64,000 nt of DNA from Shimia sp039969785 (GTDB lineage Bacteria; Pseudomonadota; Alphaproteobacteria; Rhodobacterales; Rhodobacteraceae): assembly GCF_039969785.1 (NCBI RefSeq), contig NZ_JBDVNC010000022.1, positions 248,001 through 312,000 of the forward strand, written 5' to 3'. Position numbers and translations under genes: made by a program. The notes beneath the pieces are model-generated. The model was not told where the DNA came from. It did not search any database and worked only from the letters and a program-made list of their open reading frames with translations. This document shows, piece after piece, positions 26,179 to 35,291 of the stretch (within the stretch, counting starts at the first letter, position 1; each line of letters begins with the position of its first letter).

Positions 26179-28443
26179 CTATTTTACTGAATAGAAGTCA
26201 AGCAACTCAACCAAGGCCAACCTAGTTTTTTCGCTTTGAGAAATAAGATCATTACTGATCGCCAACTCGCTTTGCCCCGGCAATTCCGGATCCTCAATGT
26301 GTGACGGCTCCGGCAACGTTTCTGGCAAAGAAGCGACCTTCGCCAATATATTATTCCCTGAGCTTGACAACTCGCCCCAATTTGACGCTAGCCACTGCTC
26401 TTGCACCGCGCCTTCATTGTCGCCAATTTCCTTAAGCATTTGAGAGGCCCTATCGTGATCGCCCGCAATCGATCGAGCTTTTATTCGCAGCCTAGCGGCA
26501 GGCACTCCTTGAACGCCCAACAACGCAGCCTCAGCTTGACGAGGAAGTCCCTCCGCCAAAGCGATCTGTGCCATTAAAATATTTCGCCCTTCGGGTCTGA
26601 CCATCATACTGGTTGATTGAAGCATTTTTTTTGCTTCAGTATAGAATCCCATTGACAGAAAACGTTCCGCCATCGCCAGAGATACCGGGTTAGAAAATGT
26701 CCCCGGGTCGGTCAGTTGATTTCGTACAAGAATTTCGACAAATTCAAAATCACCAGCAGTTGCGACGATCCGATTGCCAAATTGATCTAACAATTGACCG
26801 GCCATTTCCTCACCATCCTGGCCAGAAATTTCTCTCAGTACACTGAGCGCAGCTTCGAATTCTCCGGCTTGTACCCGTGCCAGAAAATGAGCGCGTCGTA
26901 TCTTGCCCCCGAGAACTGAATTCTTGTGTTCGACGGAATAGGCAGAGATCAACGACACCGTTTCGCCTGACGTCGGCAAATCTTCTTCCATATGCATATC
27001 TATCAATTCGATAAGTGCCGTCGGAGTCAATTCGTGGCCAATTGAAGTGACTTTTGACAATGCTTCAACTGCTTCTTCTGAGTTTCCCTGAGCCTTTGAG
27101 AGGTGTGCTTGAGCTAAGTGAACGTGCGGATCTGGTTCCTCAGAAATTCTCTCTATAGCATTTAAGATGACATCTGAGGCTTCGACTTCGCCCATTTGAG
27201 ACAACTTTTTGCTCAAACGAGGTCCTAGAAGTTCCCGCAAATGTCTTGGCAAGCCGTTGAACGTGTTTACAACCGCTTCAACGGCGCCGGAATTGAAATG
27301 TTTTTGACCAGCCAATACCGCCCACAATGTGGAAGCGCCCTGGCAGTGCCGTTGATTACCAAATATTCCTGTATCAATTTCTTTACCGTCAACAAGATGC
27401 GACATTTCAATCAACAAACCCTGATTTTCCGAGGAGTGTAGCGCGAGGAGGCTACGAGCTTCTGCGCCAAATGTCAGAAATACATAGAGGCGAGCCAGGG
27501 ATAGGATGGCAGCCTCGTCAACCTGATCAAATTCACCATAAATTCGCGACCTCAATTCTGCAATTTGCGCGACGACGTCATCGGTCTCACCCCAATTTGC
27601 AATTTGCAGGTCATCGTCAGGCACACAAAATGAAGATCCGTGGTTCGCTTGACCGTTAATTGATGACTGAACATGCACTTGATCCAAAACATTGAAAGCA
27701 GACATGTTGCCAGAATCTGTCGGCGGCTGCGGCTTAACCATCGAATCCGACGCCGGTCGAGGAGTTTTTACGCGGGCCATTCTTTCAGTTGGATGTGGCG
27801 GATTTTTAATTGGTTCCAGAATGCTATGTGTCGCCGCGCGCCCGATCTCTTTCAGTAACACAGTCTGGGTTACGGCAAGTCGCGCTTCTTTGTCGACTGA
27901 TTGGGCCGCGGAATTCAAATGTTTTGCCATGATGACGGCATCGTTGTCCGCCACAACTGCAGTTGCCTCGTTGAGTTGCTGAGGTCGAAGACCTCCAAAC
28001 TGAAGCGGCTTTTTTGGTCTTAGTTTGATTTCACCAAGCCCAAACTGCAAGTTGCCAGACTCTGAGTTCGCCACCACTGAATTGATCGATGGGTCACGAA
28101 TATCAAAGATGACATATCGGTCTCCAAAAGTGCTTTGTCTGACGTCACAGTCGCAATTCAGTTTAAGCTGAATGGTGCCTTTCGACTCGTCAGGCAACAC
28201 GCTCCCAAGTCGATTGCGTCCGATTCGATCAAATACAGACCCCGTTTGAAATTCGACGTCATCTTCAAGTATTTTTATCTCGTATCGGCGTTTTTCACCG
28301 TCCATTTCCCAGCTTGTGGATTTGTCGGACAGTTCCATGACCAGGCGCGTAAACCCGTCATGCTCGCCGGATTGAAATGTGACTTGGCCAGCAGCCAGCT
28401 CCGTCGAAATACACGCGGCAATCAGCAAGAGAAACCGGCGCAT
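26179..28443 (-). CDS. Large periplasmic AMIN/helical-repeat protein, possible MotC counterpart
   Basis: 754 aa. A signal peptide (MRRFLLLIAACISTELAAGQ) is followed by an AMIN-like beta domain at about 20-115 (FTRLVMELSDKSTSWEMDGEKRRYEIKIL) and, after a low-complexity linker, a long alpha-helical TPR-like array from about 290 to 740. The start shares a base with the motA stop, so the two are translationally coupled. A motE-like gene lies just upstream. In rhizobia, MotE is the chaperone of the periplasmic motility protein MotC; this protein fits that place but sequence kinship to MotC could not be shown. Function is otherwise unknown. Confidence 0.55.
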   Translation of the reverse strand: MRRFLLLIAACISTELAAGQVTFQSGEHDGFTRLVMELSDKSTSWEMDGEKRRYEIKILEDDVEFQTGSVFDRIGRNRLGSVLPDESKGTIQLKLNCDCDVRQSTFGDRYVIFDIRDPSINSVVANSESGNLQFGLGEIKLRPKKPLQFGGLRPQQLNEATAVVADNDAVIMAKHLNSAAQSVDKEARLAVTQTVLLKEIGRAATHSILEPIKNPPHPTERMARVKTPRPASDSMVKPQPPTDSGNMSAFNVLDQVHVQSSINGQANHGSSFCVPDDDLQIANWGETDDVVAQIAELRSRIYGEFDQVDEAAILSLARLYVFLTFGAEARSLLALHSSENQGLLIEMSHLVDGKEIDTGIFGNQRHCQGASTLWAVLAGQKHFNSGAVEAVVNTFNGLPRHLRELLGPRLSKKLSQMGEVEASDVILNAIERISEEPDPHVHLAQAHLSKAQGNSEEAVEALSKVTSIGHELTPTALIELIDMHMEEDLPTSGETVSLISAYSVEHKNSVLGGKIRRAHFLARVQAGEFEAALSVLREISGQDGEEMAGQLLDQFGNRIVATAGDFEFVEILVRNQLTDPGTFSNPVSLAMAERFLSMGFYTEAKKMLQSTSMMVRPEGRNILMAQIALAEGLPRQAEAALLGVQGVPAARLRIKARSIAGDHDRASQMLKEIGDNEGAVQEQWLASNWGELSSSGNNILAKVASLPETLPEPSHIEDPELPGQSELAISNDLISQSEKTRLALVELLDFYSVK

Positions 28444-29312
28444 CAGGCCGCTTCTTTTTTGACTGATTTCAAAGCGTCTTCCAAATCCGAATAGTCAGGC
28501 CGGAAATGTGCAGGTGTGTTTTGCCGACCCACTTCAATACATATATTCGTTGAATGGTTGTGGAGGTTTGCGACCAGGACTTCGCGGATCAGTTGATAAA
28601 AATGGCTGTCTTCTTCAATTACAGTTTTGACTTTTGCTGCAAACGGACCAACCAATCCATAGGCGAGAAACACGCCCAGAAATGTCCCAACCAGTGCGCC
28701 ACCGATCATTTTTCCGAGAATTTCAGGGGGCTGATCGATGGATCCCATTGTTTTGATCACACCCAAAACCGCAGCAACAATACCCAACGCCGGCAATCCA
28801 TCTGCAATGGTTTGTAACGCGTGACTGGAGTGCATCGCATGATGCAGGCTTGCGTCCATTCTTTTTTCAAGAACTTCCTCCACCTGGTGGGGGTCGTCAT
28901 AATTCATCGACGCAGAACGCATGGTGTCAGCGATTAACGCGACTGCCTCCTGATCTGCCTGAATTCGAGGATAACGGGAGAAAATTGTCGAGTCTGCCGG
29001 TGCCTCAATATGCTCCTCAATAGCCACTGGGTTCTGGCGAGCAAGACGGATGAGTTCGTACAACAGGCATAGCAAGTCACGATAGTCGTCAGGCTTCCAC
29101 TTAGGACCTTTGAAAACCTTCCCAACGTCTTTGATTGTGTGCTTCACTCCGGCCATATCGTTGCTAAGAAGAAAGGCGCCGGCAGCTGCACCACCAATCA
29201 TGACAAATTCAAATGGCAGTGCCTTGAGAATAATCGCTAATTTGCCACCGGCGGCGATGTATCCGCCAAAGACCATGACGAAAATTACGGCAATACCAAT
29301 AAGACCAACCAC
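28443..29312 (-). CDS. motA: Flagellar motor stator protein MotA
   Basis: Proton-channel stator subunit, 289 aa. Four membrane helices (1-22, 33-52, ~170-192, ~200-222) flank the cytoplasmic loop with YRDLLCLLYELIRLARQNPVAIEEHIEAP. The channel segment LPALGIVAAVLGVIKTMGSIDQPPEILGKMIGGALVGTFLGVFLAYG is classical MotA. Its partner motB lies about 10 kb away at 39186. It overlaps the downstream large periplasmic protein gene by one base. Confidence 0.96.
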   Translation of the reverse strand: MVGLIGIAVIFVMVFGGYIAAGGKLAIILKALPFEFVMIGGAAAGAFLLSNDMAGVKHTIKDVGKVFKGPKWKPDDYRDLLCLLYELIRLARQNPVAIEEHIEAPADSTIFSRYPRIQADQEAVALIADTMRSASMNYDDPHQVEEVLEKRMDASLHHAMHSSHALQTIADGLPALGIVAAVLGVIKTMGSIDQPPEILGKMIGGALVGTFLGVFLAYGLVGPFAAKVKTVIEEDSHFYQLIREVLVANLHNHSTNICIEVGRQNTPAHFRPDYSDLEDALKSVKKEAA

Positions 29313-29370
29313 GGCGACTCTCCTGACTTAGCGTTGGCTCATTCTGCGTCGTAAGAGGTTAAAAATTCTC

Positions 29371-29961
29371 TCATTCCGTCGGCACTTCTGCATTTCTTCC
29401 CGCAAGCACGACACTTATTGTGTATGCCGCCTGAGGGCTTAGCCCGGCCATGACGCCCGCCGCAATTTCAGGGCGCATCCGTCCAATGAAACCGGCCGCA
29501 AATTCCGGATCCATTTCCTCAAATAACAAGGCGGCATCCTTTGGTTTCATCGTTTCATAGACGGTCGTTAAACGGGACAAATCGTCTTCGGCGGCAACTT
29601 CGGCAAGCGCTATTGTCGCCCGCAATTTCTCTTCGGCGGTCTCCAGTGCGACCAGTTTTCCGGATACTTTTTCGTCCGCGACCGCAAGAGCATGCAGCCG
29701 GTTTCGAATGTCACTTTCCCGTTTCTCAATACGGGCTTCGCGTTCTTTGAAAACCTCCAATAGCCGTCGCAAATCTTCCGGCGGCTCGCACGCCTGCGGT
29801 GCGGCTCCCATTTCAGACTGAACAGGCGGTTCGGGATTTTGGCGCGCAAATGCCTGACCGGCTTCACTTCCAACTCGCAAAACAGCGGACCCGATCAAAA
29901 AAGTCGCGACCAACATAAGGCTGCCTTTGGCGGATCTCTTTTTAAATTGCTTTTTTCTCAT
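29371..29961 (-). CDS. MotE-like motility chaperone
   Basis: 196 aa. An N-terminal membrane/signal segment (SLMLVATFLIGSAVLRV) is followed by a coiled coil at about 65-120 (LEVFKEREARIEKRESDIRNRLHAL) and a C-terminal MgtE_N-like helical domain with LTTVYETMKPKDAALLFEEMDPEFAAGFIGRMRPEIAAGVMAGLSP. This layout is that of MotE, which in Sinorhizobium is a periplasmic chaperone that folds MotC. Located directly upstream of motA on the same strand. Overlaps the preceding small gene by 4 bases. Confidence 0.78.
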   Translation of the reverse strand: MRKKQFKKRSAKGSLMLVATFLIGSAVLRVGSEAGQAFARQNPEPPVQSEMGAAPQACEPPEDLRRLLEVFKEREARIEKRESDIRNRLHALAVADEKVSGKLVALETAEEKLRATIALAEVAAEDDLSRLTTVYETMKPKDAALLFEEMDPEFAAGFIGRMRPEIAAGVMAGLSPQAAYTISVVLAGRNAEVPTE

Positions 29962-30314
29962 CCGGCCAGATCCCGTTCGGTTGGGTGGCGCCGGAATACA
30001 GGTTCGGTTGGTTCAGCGGGCGCCATTGCATCGGGCAGGTCGTGCATCGAAGCGACCAAAAGCTCCAATCGTTTCGCCACGTCCTCGGCGCGCCCTGTTA
30101 AATCCTCTAGAATATCAGTCGAGTCGCCTGCAGTTTTCTGGGCGCCCTGCAAAGTTCGCGTCAAGTCGTCTACCTGAGCAGATAAAACGGCCACAGCGCC
30201 ACCAACACCAGTCTCCAGATCGTTGAACCGCGCGAGACGGCGGGCAAGAACAAAGCAATACAGACCTGCGCCCAGCGCTCCTGCGATCAGCAAAATATCA
30301 GCGATCATATCCAT
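29958..30314 (-). CDS. Hypothetical membrane-anchored coiled-coil protein
   Basis: 118 aa from the ATG at 30314, chosen because AAGGGA lies just upstream. One N-terminal membrane helix (IADILLIAGALGAGLYCFVLAR) precedes a heptad-rich segment (VAVLSAQVDDLTRTLQGAQKTAGDSTDILEDL). No family recognised. It lies between fliL and the motE-like gene in a run of stator-related genes, 9 bases after fliL and overlapping the motE-like gene by 4 bases, so a motor-associated role is likely but unproven. Confidence 0.65.
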   Translation of the reverse strand: MDMIADILLIAGALGAGLYCFVLARRLARFNDLETGVGGAVAVLSAQVDDLTRTLQGAQKTAGDSTDILEDLTGRAEDVAKRLELLVASMHDLPDAMAPAEPTEPVFRRHPTERDLAG

Positions 30315-30325
30315 ATTCATTCCCT

Positions 30326-30817
30326 TCAATTCAGTACGAATTCCATAACCAGTAAATCGCGCACCCGTCCCTTGCCGGTCACTATTTGCACTCTTCGTAA
30401 CATCTGTGCGCGCAATTTGATCAGAGCCCCGGCAGCCTCAATGTCTGCGGGTTCAAGCGCCCTCAGATAACTGTTTAAGACGTCAACAATTCTAGGGAGA
30501 ATGCGTTCTACATCCTTGGCTTCCGCCCTCGGAACCTCCAATTGCGCGCGAAACCGAAGATGGCTGCTTGTGCTGTTGCCTGTTAACGAAATCACAATCG
30601 GATCAATTGGAATAAACACTGTATCCGGCAGAGCCATGACCGGGTCTTCGTGAGACAAAGAATCTTCTGCTCCGGAATGAGCACCAAGAATCATTCCTGA
30701 ATAGACCGCATAAAAGCCTCCTCCGCCACCTGCCAAAGCGAGGATCAAGCCCACTATAAGTAAAAGGCGCGAGGATTTCGGAGCGGCGGTTTCTTCGATG
30801 TCGGTCAGATCTGTCAT
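30326..30817 (-). CDS. fliL: Flagellar basal-body-associated protein FliL (second, standard copy)
   Basis: Inner-membrane stator-associated protein, 163 aa. One membrane helix (LLLIVGLILALAGGGGGFYAV) is followed by a periplasmic domain with IPIDPIVISLTGNSTSSHLRFRAQLEV, LPRIVDVLNSYLRALEPADIEAAGALIKLRAQMLRRVQIVTGKGRVRDLLVMEFVLN, the standard FliL end. It heads a minus-strand unit fliL-hypothetical-motE-motA-large periplasmic protein and is divergent from fliF. Confidence 0.92.
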   Translation of the reverse strand: MTDLTDIEETAAPKSSRLLLIVGLILALAGGGGGFYAVYSGMILGAHSGAEDSLSHEDPVMALPDTVFIPIDPIVISLTGNSTSSHLRFRAQLEVPRAEAKDVERILPRIVDVLNSYLRALEPADIEAAGALIKLRAQMLRRVQIVTGKGRVRDLLVMEFVLN

Positions 30818-30863
30818 CTTGGGTTCCGATTTTTTTGTCCCCTTTTCTATAGCCGCACAGAAA

Positions 30864-30878
30864 CTAACCGATTGTTAA
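30864..30878. promoter_or_regulatory. CtrA-like site between fliL and fliF
   Basis: CTAA-N7-TTAA, one mismatch from the CtrA consensus, in the gap between the divergent fliL (start 30817) and fliF (start 30941). Confidence 0.45.
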
Positions 30879-30940
30879 GCCTGATCAGAGAATTATGCCT
30901 GTGCAGCCAGACAGAACGTCTGGTGAGACGGAGGATTGTC

Positions 30941-32554
30941 TTGCAACAAATTCTGAGCATTTGGTCCGGTCTTGATACCCGCCGAAAAATCATTGTCGTT
31001 GGTGCAACCGCGCTGATGTTCGTCGCCGTTTTGTCACTTGGTCGTATGGCCTCACGCCCGGGAATGACGCTGTTATACAGTGGTTTGGAGAGCAGCGCTG
31101 CGGGCGAAGTCGTACGCGCCCTGGAGCAACGCGGCGCTGTTTTCCAGGTGGAGGGCGGGTCCATTTACGTTGATTCGTCGATGCGAGATGAATTGCGCAT
31201 GACATTGGCGAGCGAGGGGTTACCAGCCAATACGACGCAAGGGTATGAGTTGCTTGATGCGCTCTCAGGATTTGGCACGACGTCGCAAATGTTTGACGCC
31301 GCATATTGGCGCGCAAAAGAAGGCGAATTGGCGCGTACAATTCTGGGCAGCCCGTCAATAACGACGGCCCGAGTTCACATCGCGCATACGGGCTCAAACC
31401 CGTTTCAGCGGCAATTGCAACCAACTGCCTCAGTGACGATTACGTCGACAGGTGGCGGATTACCACCACGGCAAGCGCAAGCGTTGAAATTCCTTGTTGC
31501 CTCGGCTGTCGCTGGCTTGTCGCCCGATGATGTCGCTGTGATCGACGGATCATCTGGCATCATCGGAAGCGTTGATGATCCCGCGGCGCATTCCCAGGAT
31601 GATCGAGCGGATACTTTGCGCAGTGCGGTTCAACGCCTGCTGGAAGCCCGGGTCGGACCCGGCAACGCCGTTGTTGAAGTGAGTGTCGAAACAGTCAATC
31701 AAACCGAGTCCATTCTTGAGCGCACTTTCGATCCGGCAGGGCGGGTTGCCATCAGCACGGAAACTGAAGAGCGTAGCACAAATTCCGAAAATGCGGCCAG
31801 TGGTCAGGTCACGGTGGCCTCTAACTTGCCGGATGGTGACGCCTCTGAAAACGGAACATCAACGAACAGGGACAGCGAAACACACGAACGCGTGAACTAC
31901 GAAGTATCTGAAACTCAGCGTGAAATCACGCGCGAACCTGGGGCAATTCGCAGACTAACCGTCGCAGTTCTTGTGAATGGTACAACGACAGAAAACGACG
32001 CTGGCGAAGCGGTCCTGACGGTGCGACCCGAAGAAGAACTGACAGAATTGCACGATCTGGTCGCATCAGCTGTGGGATTTAATGAAGAACGCGGCGACGT
32101 CATCACGCTTAAGTCAATGTTGTTCCAGCCGATAAAGCCACTTGGAACCGCCGCAAGCACGTCGTTCTTTGGAAGCCAGGCCCTGAATGCCATGTCTCTC
32201 ATTCAGATGGCTATTTTGGCGATTGTGTCGATTGTTTTGGGCTTGTTTGTCGTACGCCCTTTACTGTCTAAGCCCCAAAGTTTGCCATCCCCCCTTGAAG
32301 CCGCTGCACAAATTTCATCCGTTAATGTCGACGAACCAAACTCGTCGACTGTTCTGGACGGAGAAATCGAAGATTTGTCCGCCACAGCGCTCCCCCCCAA
32401 GGCAGTTCCCTCCTCCGACCGTTTGCCTGCGCTAGCTCAGGACATGACCCAGTCAGATGCCGTTGAACGATTGCGCGCGCTGATCAGCGATCGCCAGGAA
32501 GAGACAGTTGAAATTCTACGTAACTGGCTGGACTACAAAGAGGAAAATGTCTGA
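30941..32554 (+). CDS. fliF: Flagellar MS-ring protein FliF
   Basis: Forms the MS ring, 537 aa. Membrane helix 1 lies near IIVVGATALMFVAVLSL and helix 2 near MSLIQMAILAIVSIVLGLFVVRPLL (~425-450). Between them are the YscJ/FliF ring motifs (GYELLDALSGFGTTSQMFDAAYWRAKEGELARTI). The C-terminal FliG-binding helix is ERLRALISDRQEETVEILRNWLDYKEE. The start is set at TTG 30941, because GGAGG lies six bases upstream; further upstream codons would add a charged extension. FliG itself is not encoded in this window. Confidence 0.93.
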   Translation: MQQILSIWSGLDTRRKIIVVGATALMFVAVLSLGRMASRPGMTLLYSGLESSAAGEVVRALEQRGAVFQVEGGSIYVDSSMRDELRMTLASEGLPANTTQGYELLDALSGFGTTSQMFDAAYWRAKEGELARTILGSPSITTARVHIAHTGSNPFQRQLQPTASVTITSTGGGLPPRQAQALKFLVASAVAGLSPDDVAVIDGSSGIIGSVDDPAAHSQDDRADTLRSAVQRLLEARVGPGNAVVEVSVETVNQTESILERTFDPAGRVAISTETEERSTNSENAASGQVTVASNLPDGDASENGTSTNRDSETHERVNYEVSETQREITREPGAIRRLTVAVLVNGTTTENDAGEAVLTVRPEEELTELHDLVASAVGFNEERGDVITLKSMLFQPIKPLGTAASTSFFGSQALNAMSLIQMAILAIVSIVLGLFVVRPLLSKPQSLPSPLEAAAQISSVNVDEPNSSTVLDGEIEDLSATALPPKAVPSSDRLPALAQDMTQSDAVERLRALISDRQEETVEILRNWLDYKEENV

Positions 32555-33150
32555 TGTCGATTGCACACCTTCTCGAAGATTTTGAGTATTTGACGCCGTC
32601 AAAACCAACTGCCGCTCTGATTGAGTCGGCCGCAGATTCGGATTTGCTGGACAGTTTCGAGCAAGGGTACAAGGCAGGCTGGGAAGATGCGGTCCGCGCC
32701 AAATCTGATGAACGCGCAAATATTTCAGCTGATTTCGCACGCAATATTCAAAACCTTTCTTTCACGTATCACGAAGCTCGTGGCGCCATGATTGCTGAAT
32801 TGTCTCCCGTAATTGAAAAGGCGGTGATGACGGTGCTGCCGGAATTATCGCGCCAGTCAATTGGGGCGCAAGTGTCTGAAGAACTGAACACTATCCTTGA
32901 GGAAAACAGCGATATACCCGTATTGATCACAACCTCGCCAGAGAACTACGAGGTTGTCTGTGAGTTACTGCCCAGTGACGTGAATCTTCCAATTGATGTT
33001 GTCCGAGACACGAACCTTACAGAGGGGCAGGTCCGGCTTCAATTTGGTCAAAAGGAACGGCAAATCGACTTGGACGAAGTCGTGTCGGTTGTTTCCAGCG
33101 CTTTTGCTGGATTTACCCACGAAACACAAAAGGAAATTATGAATGGTTGA
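32554..33150 (+). CDS. FliH-like export ATPase regulator
   Basis: 198 aa. Charged helical N-terminal half (EQGYKAGWEDAVRAKSDERANISADF) and a C-terminal alpha/beta part (VEKAVMTVLPELSRQ-type helix, then ENYEVVCELLP and QVRLQFGQKERQIDLDEVVSVV) match the layout of FliH, the negative regulator and anchor of FliI. Sequence conservation in this family is weak, so the call leans on its place between fliF and fliN. One-base overlap with fliF; its last codons overlap the fliN start. Confidence 0.7.
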   Translation: MSIAHLLEDFEYLTPSKPTAALIESAADSDLLDSFEQGYKAGWEDAVRAKSDERANISADFARNIQNLSFTYHEARGAMIAELSPVIEKAVMTVLPELSRQSIGAQVSEELNTILEENSDIPVLITTSPENYEVVCELLPSDVNLPIDVVRDTNLTEGQVRLQFGQKERQIDLDEVVSVVSSAFAGFTHETQKEIMNG

Positions 33151-33427
33151 ACAGGACTCAATTTCAGAAAAAACGAATCCATTCACATCTGTACCTGTGG
33201 AAATTACAATTTCGGTTGGCAAAACGCGCCCATTGATCGGCGATCTACTAAACTTGCGAGAAAATGCAGTTCTTCCACTTGATCGACGCGTTGAAGATCC
33301 TGTCGAATTGTTTGTCGGTGACCGGTTGATTGCGCGTGGCGAGCTAGAGGAGATGGAAGGCCTTCAAAAAGGACAACTCGCGGTCAGACTTACAGAGTTA
33401 ACCGATATCGGGACTCCACTGGGATGA
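33143..33427 (+). CDS. fliN: Flagellar motor switch protein FliN
   Basis: C-ring switch protein, 94 aa. The SpoA domain is clear: VPVEITISVGKTRPLIGDLLNLRENAVLPLDRRVEDPVELFVGDRLIARGELEEMEGL. It overlaps the fliH-like gene upstream by 8 bases and fliP by 4 bases. The other switch proteins FliM and FliG do not occur in the window. Confidence 0.94.
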   Translation: MVEQDSISEKTNPFTSVPVEITISVGKTRPLIGDLLNLRENAVLPLDRRVEDPVELFVGDRLIARGELEEMEGLQKGQLAVRLTELTDIGTPLG

Positions 33428-34164
33428 CCAAATCACGTTATCCATGCGTTTTAGCACTTACCGGAATTGCCTTGACTGTCGCGGACGCTGGATTAGCCCA
33501 GGATATCTCTGTGACCTTAGGTGACACCGGGTCTATTTCGACGCGAAGCATTCAGATATTCGCGCTAATTACAGTGCTCAGTTTGGCGCCCGGGATTGCA
33601 ATAATGGTAACATGCTTCCCGTTTCTGGTCACAGTCTTGTCTATTCTTCGACAGGCAATGGGGCTGCAACAATCTCCTCCCAACATGCTGATCATCAGCC
33701 TTGCTTTGTTTCTCACATATTTTGTCATGGAGCCCGTGTTCTCGCGCGCTTGGGTCGAAGGGATTGCCCCGTTGATCAATGATCAAATCGATCCCGAGAC
33801 GGCCTTTTCTCGCACGCTTGCCCCGTTTCGCGTCTTTATGTCTGCTCGTCTTGACCCGGATACCTATCAATCTATGGCATTGTTGCGTCCCGATGCACCT
33901 GTGTTGGAACCTGGCCCGGACTCTCCACTCTCAATTTTGGTACCAAGTTTTCTTTTGTCTGAAATGGCCCGTGCCTTTCAAATTGGTTTTGTTATTTTTT
34001 TGCCCTTTTTGATCATAGATCTGGTGGTTGCCGCCATTTTGATGTCGATGGGGATGATGATGGTGCCACCTGCAATCGTTTCCTTGCCATTCAAACTTTC
34101 GTTTTTTGTTATCGCAGATGGGTGGAGCCTTGTCGCCGGAAGCTTGGTCAGAAGTTATTTCTAA
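33424..34164 (+). CDS. fliP: Flagellar export gate protein FliP
   Basis: Export gate subunit, 246 aa. A signal peptide (MTKSRYPCVLALTGIALTVADAGLAQ) precedes SIQIFALITVLSLAPGIAIMVTCFPFLVTVLSILRQAMGLQQSPPNMLIISLALFLTYFVM, the FliP signature, and a C-terminal pair of membrane helices around ILVPSFLLSEMARAFQIGFVIFLPFLIIDLVVA. Last gene of the fliF-fliH-fliN-fliP unit; converges with flgI after 17 bases. Confidence 0.96.
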   Translation: MTKSRYPCVLALTGIALTVADAGLAQDISVTLGDTGSISTRSIQIFALITVLSLAPGIAIMVTCFPFLVTVLSILRQAMGLQQSPPNMLIISLALFLTYFVMEPVFSRAWVEGIAPLINDQIDPETAFSRTLAPFRVFMSARLDPDTYQSMALLRPDAPVLEPGPDSPLSILVPSFLLSEMARAFQIGFVIFLPFLIIDLVVAAILMSMGMMMVPPAIVSLPFKLSFFVIADGWSLVAGSLVRSYF

Positions 34165-34181
34165 CGGTTTTTATTGACCAC

Positions 34182-35291
34182 TCAACGCACCAGAAATTCA
34201 GCATGAAGCGCGCCAGCTGCTTTGATGCTTTTAAGGATATCGATCATATCCCTTGGCGCGACGCCCAGCGCATTCAGTCCAGCGATCACCTCGCTCAGTG
34301 ACGTCCCCCCGGCAACTTCGGCAAGGCCAATACCCTCTTCTTCTTCGATGTCTGCGTTTGTCCGGGGGACAACAACTGTTTGACCATTGGCAAATGGATT
34401 CGGCTGAACAGCAAGCGGCGTTTCCTGAATGCGTAGGGTCAAATTGCCCTGAGAAACGGCAACTCGGGAAATCCGCACATCGTCTCCCAAAACAATTGTT
34501 CCAGATCTCTGATCCACAACAACCCGCGCTTTGTGCTCTGGTTCAACAGAAATGTTTTCAATGCTTCCCAAAGCGTGCGCTGCCGAAATCTGGCCGCTCC
34601 GCGCTATATCGAGCTGAACAGTTCCCGCATCCAGCATCAAGGCAACACGGCGCCCAAAGTTGCGGTTGATGGCTTGCTCAATGCGCCCCGCAGTCGTGAA
34701 ATCTGGTTCCCTGAGTGCCAAACGTAAGTTGGTTAGCGTCGCAAAATCAAAGTCGACTTCACGCTCGACCCGGGCCCCGGACGGAATTACGCCAGACGTC
34801 GGTACACCCTGAACTACGCCACCTGCTTCGCCTTCTGCAGAGGCACCGCCAGCAATAACCGTCCCTTGCGAGACCGCATAGATTTCGCCATCTGCCGCGT
34901 TCAATGGCGTCATTACCAGGGTGCCACCCAGCAGGCTTTTGGCGTCGCCAATTGCGGAAACGGTCACGTCAATCCGCCCGCCGGCCCGCGCAAACGGAGG
35001 CAATGCGGCCGTTACAAATACTGCCGCCACGTTTTTGGGTCGCAACTGCTCTCCTGTAACGTTAACGCCTAATCGTTCAAGGATATTGGACATGATTTCT
35101 TCTGTGAACGGTGCATTACGCAGCCCGTCACCAGTTCCATTCAATCCGACCACAAGACCATATCCCACCAGATCGTTGCCGCGAACGCCATCAAATTCCA
35201 CGAGGTCTTTGATCCGGACCGGGCTTGCCAAACACACGGTTGGCAGCATCAGGATGATCAACGCAGCTCGTAATATGTGGTTGAATTTCAT
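34182..35291 (-). CDS. flgI: Flagellar P-ring protein FlgI
   Basis: Periplasmic P-ring subunit, 369 aa. The signal peptide ends near LPTVCLAS; the mature start VRIKDLVEFDGVRGNDLVGYGLVVGLNGTGDG is the FlgI signature. The remainder shows NVAAVFVTAALPPFARAGGRIDVTVSAIGDAKSLLGGTLVMTPL and a C-terminus SEVIAGLNALGVAPRDMIDILKSIKAAGALHAE. Last gene of the flgE-flgK-flgL-flgI minus-strand unit, overlapping flgL by 4 bases. Confidence 0.96.
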   Translation of the reverse strand: MKFNHILRAALIILMLPTVCLASPVRIKDLVEFDGVRGNDLVGYGLVVGLNGTGDGLRNAPFTEEIMSNILERLGVNVTGEQLRPKNVAAVFVTAALPPFARAGGRIDVTVSAIGDAKSLLGGTLVMTPLNAADGEIYAVSQGTVIAGGASAEGEAGGVVQGVPTSGVIPSGARVEREVDFDFATLTNLRLALREPDFTTAGRIEQAINRNFGRRVALMLDAGTVQLDIARSGQISAAHALGSIENISVEPEHKARVVVDQRSGTIVLGDDVRISRVAVSQGNLTLRIQETPLAVQPNPFANGQTVVVPRTNADIEEEEGIGLAEVAGGTSLSEVIAGLNALGVAPRDMIDILKSIKAAGALHAEFLVR

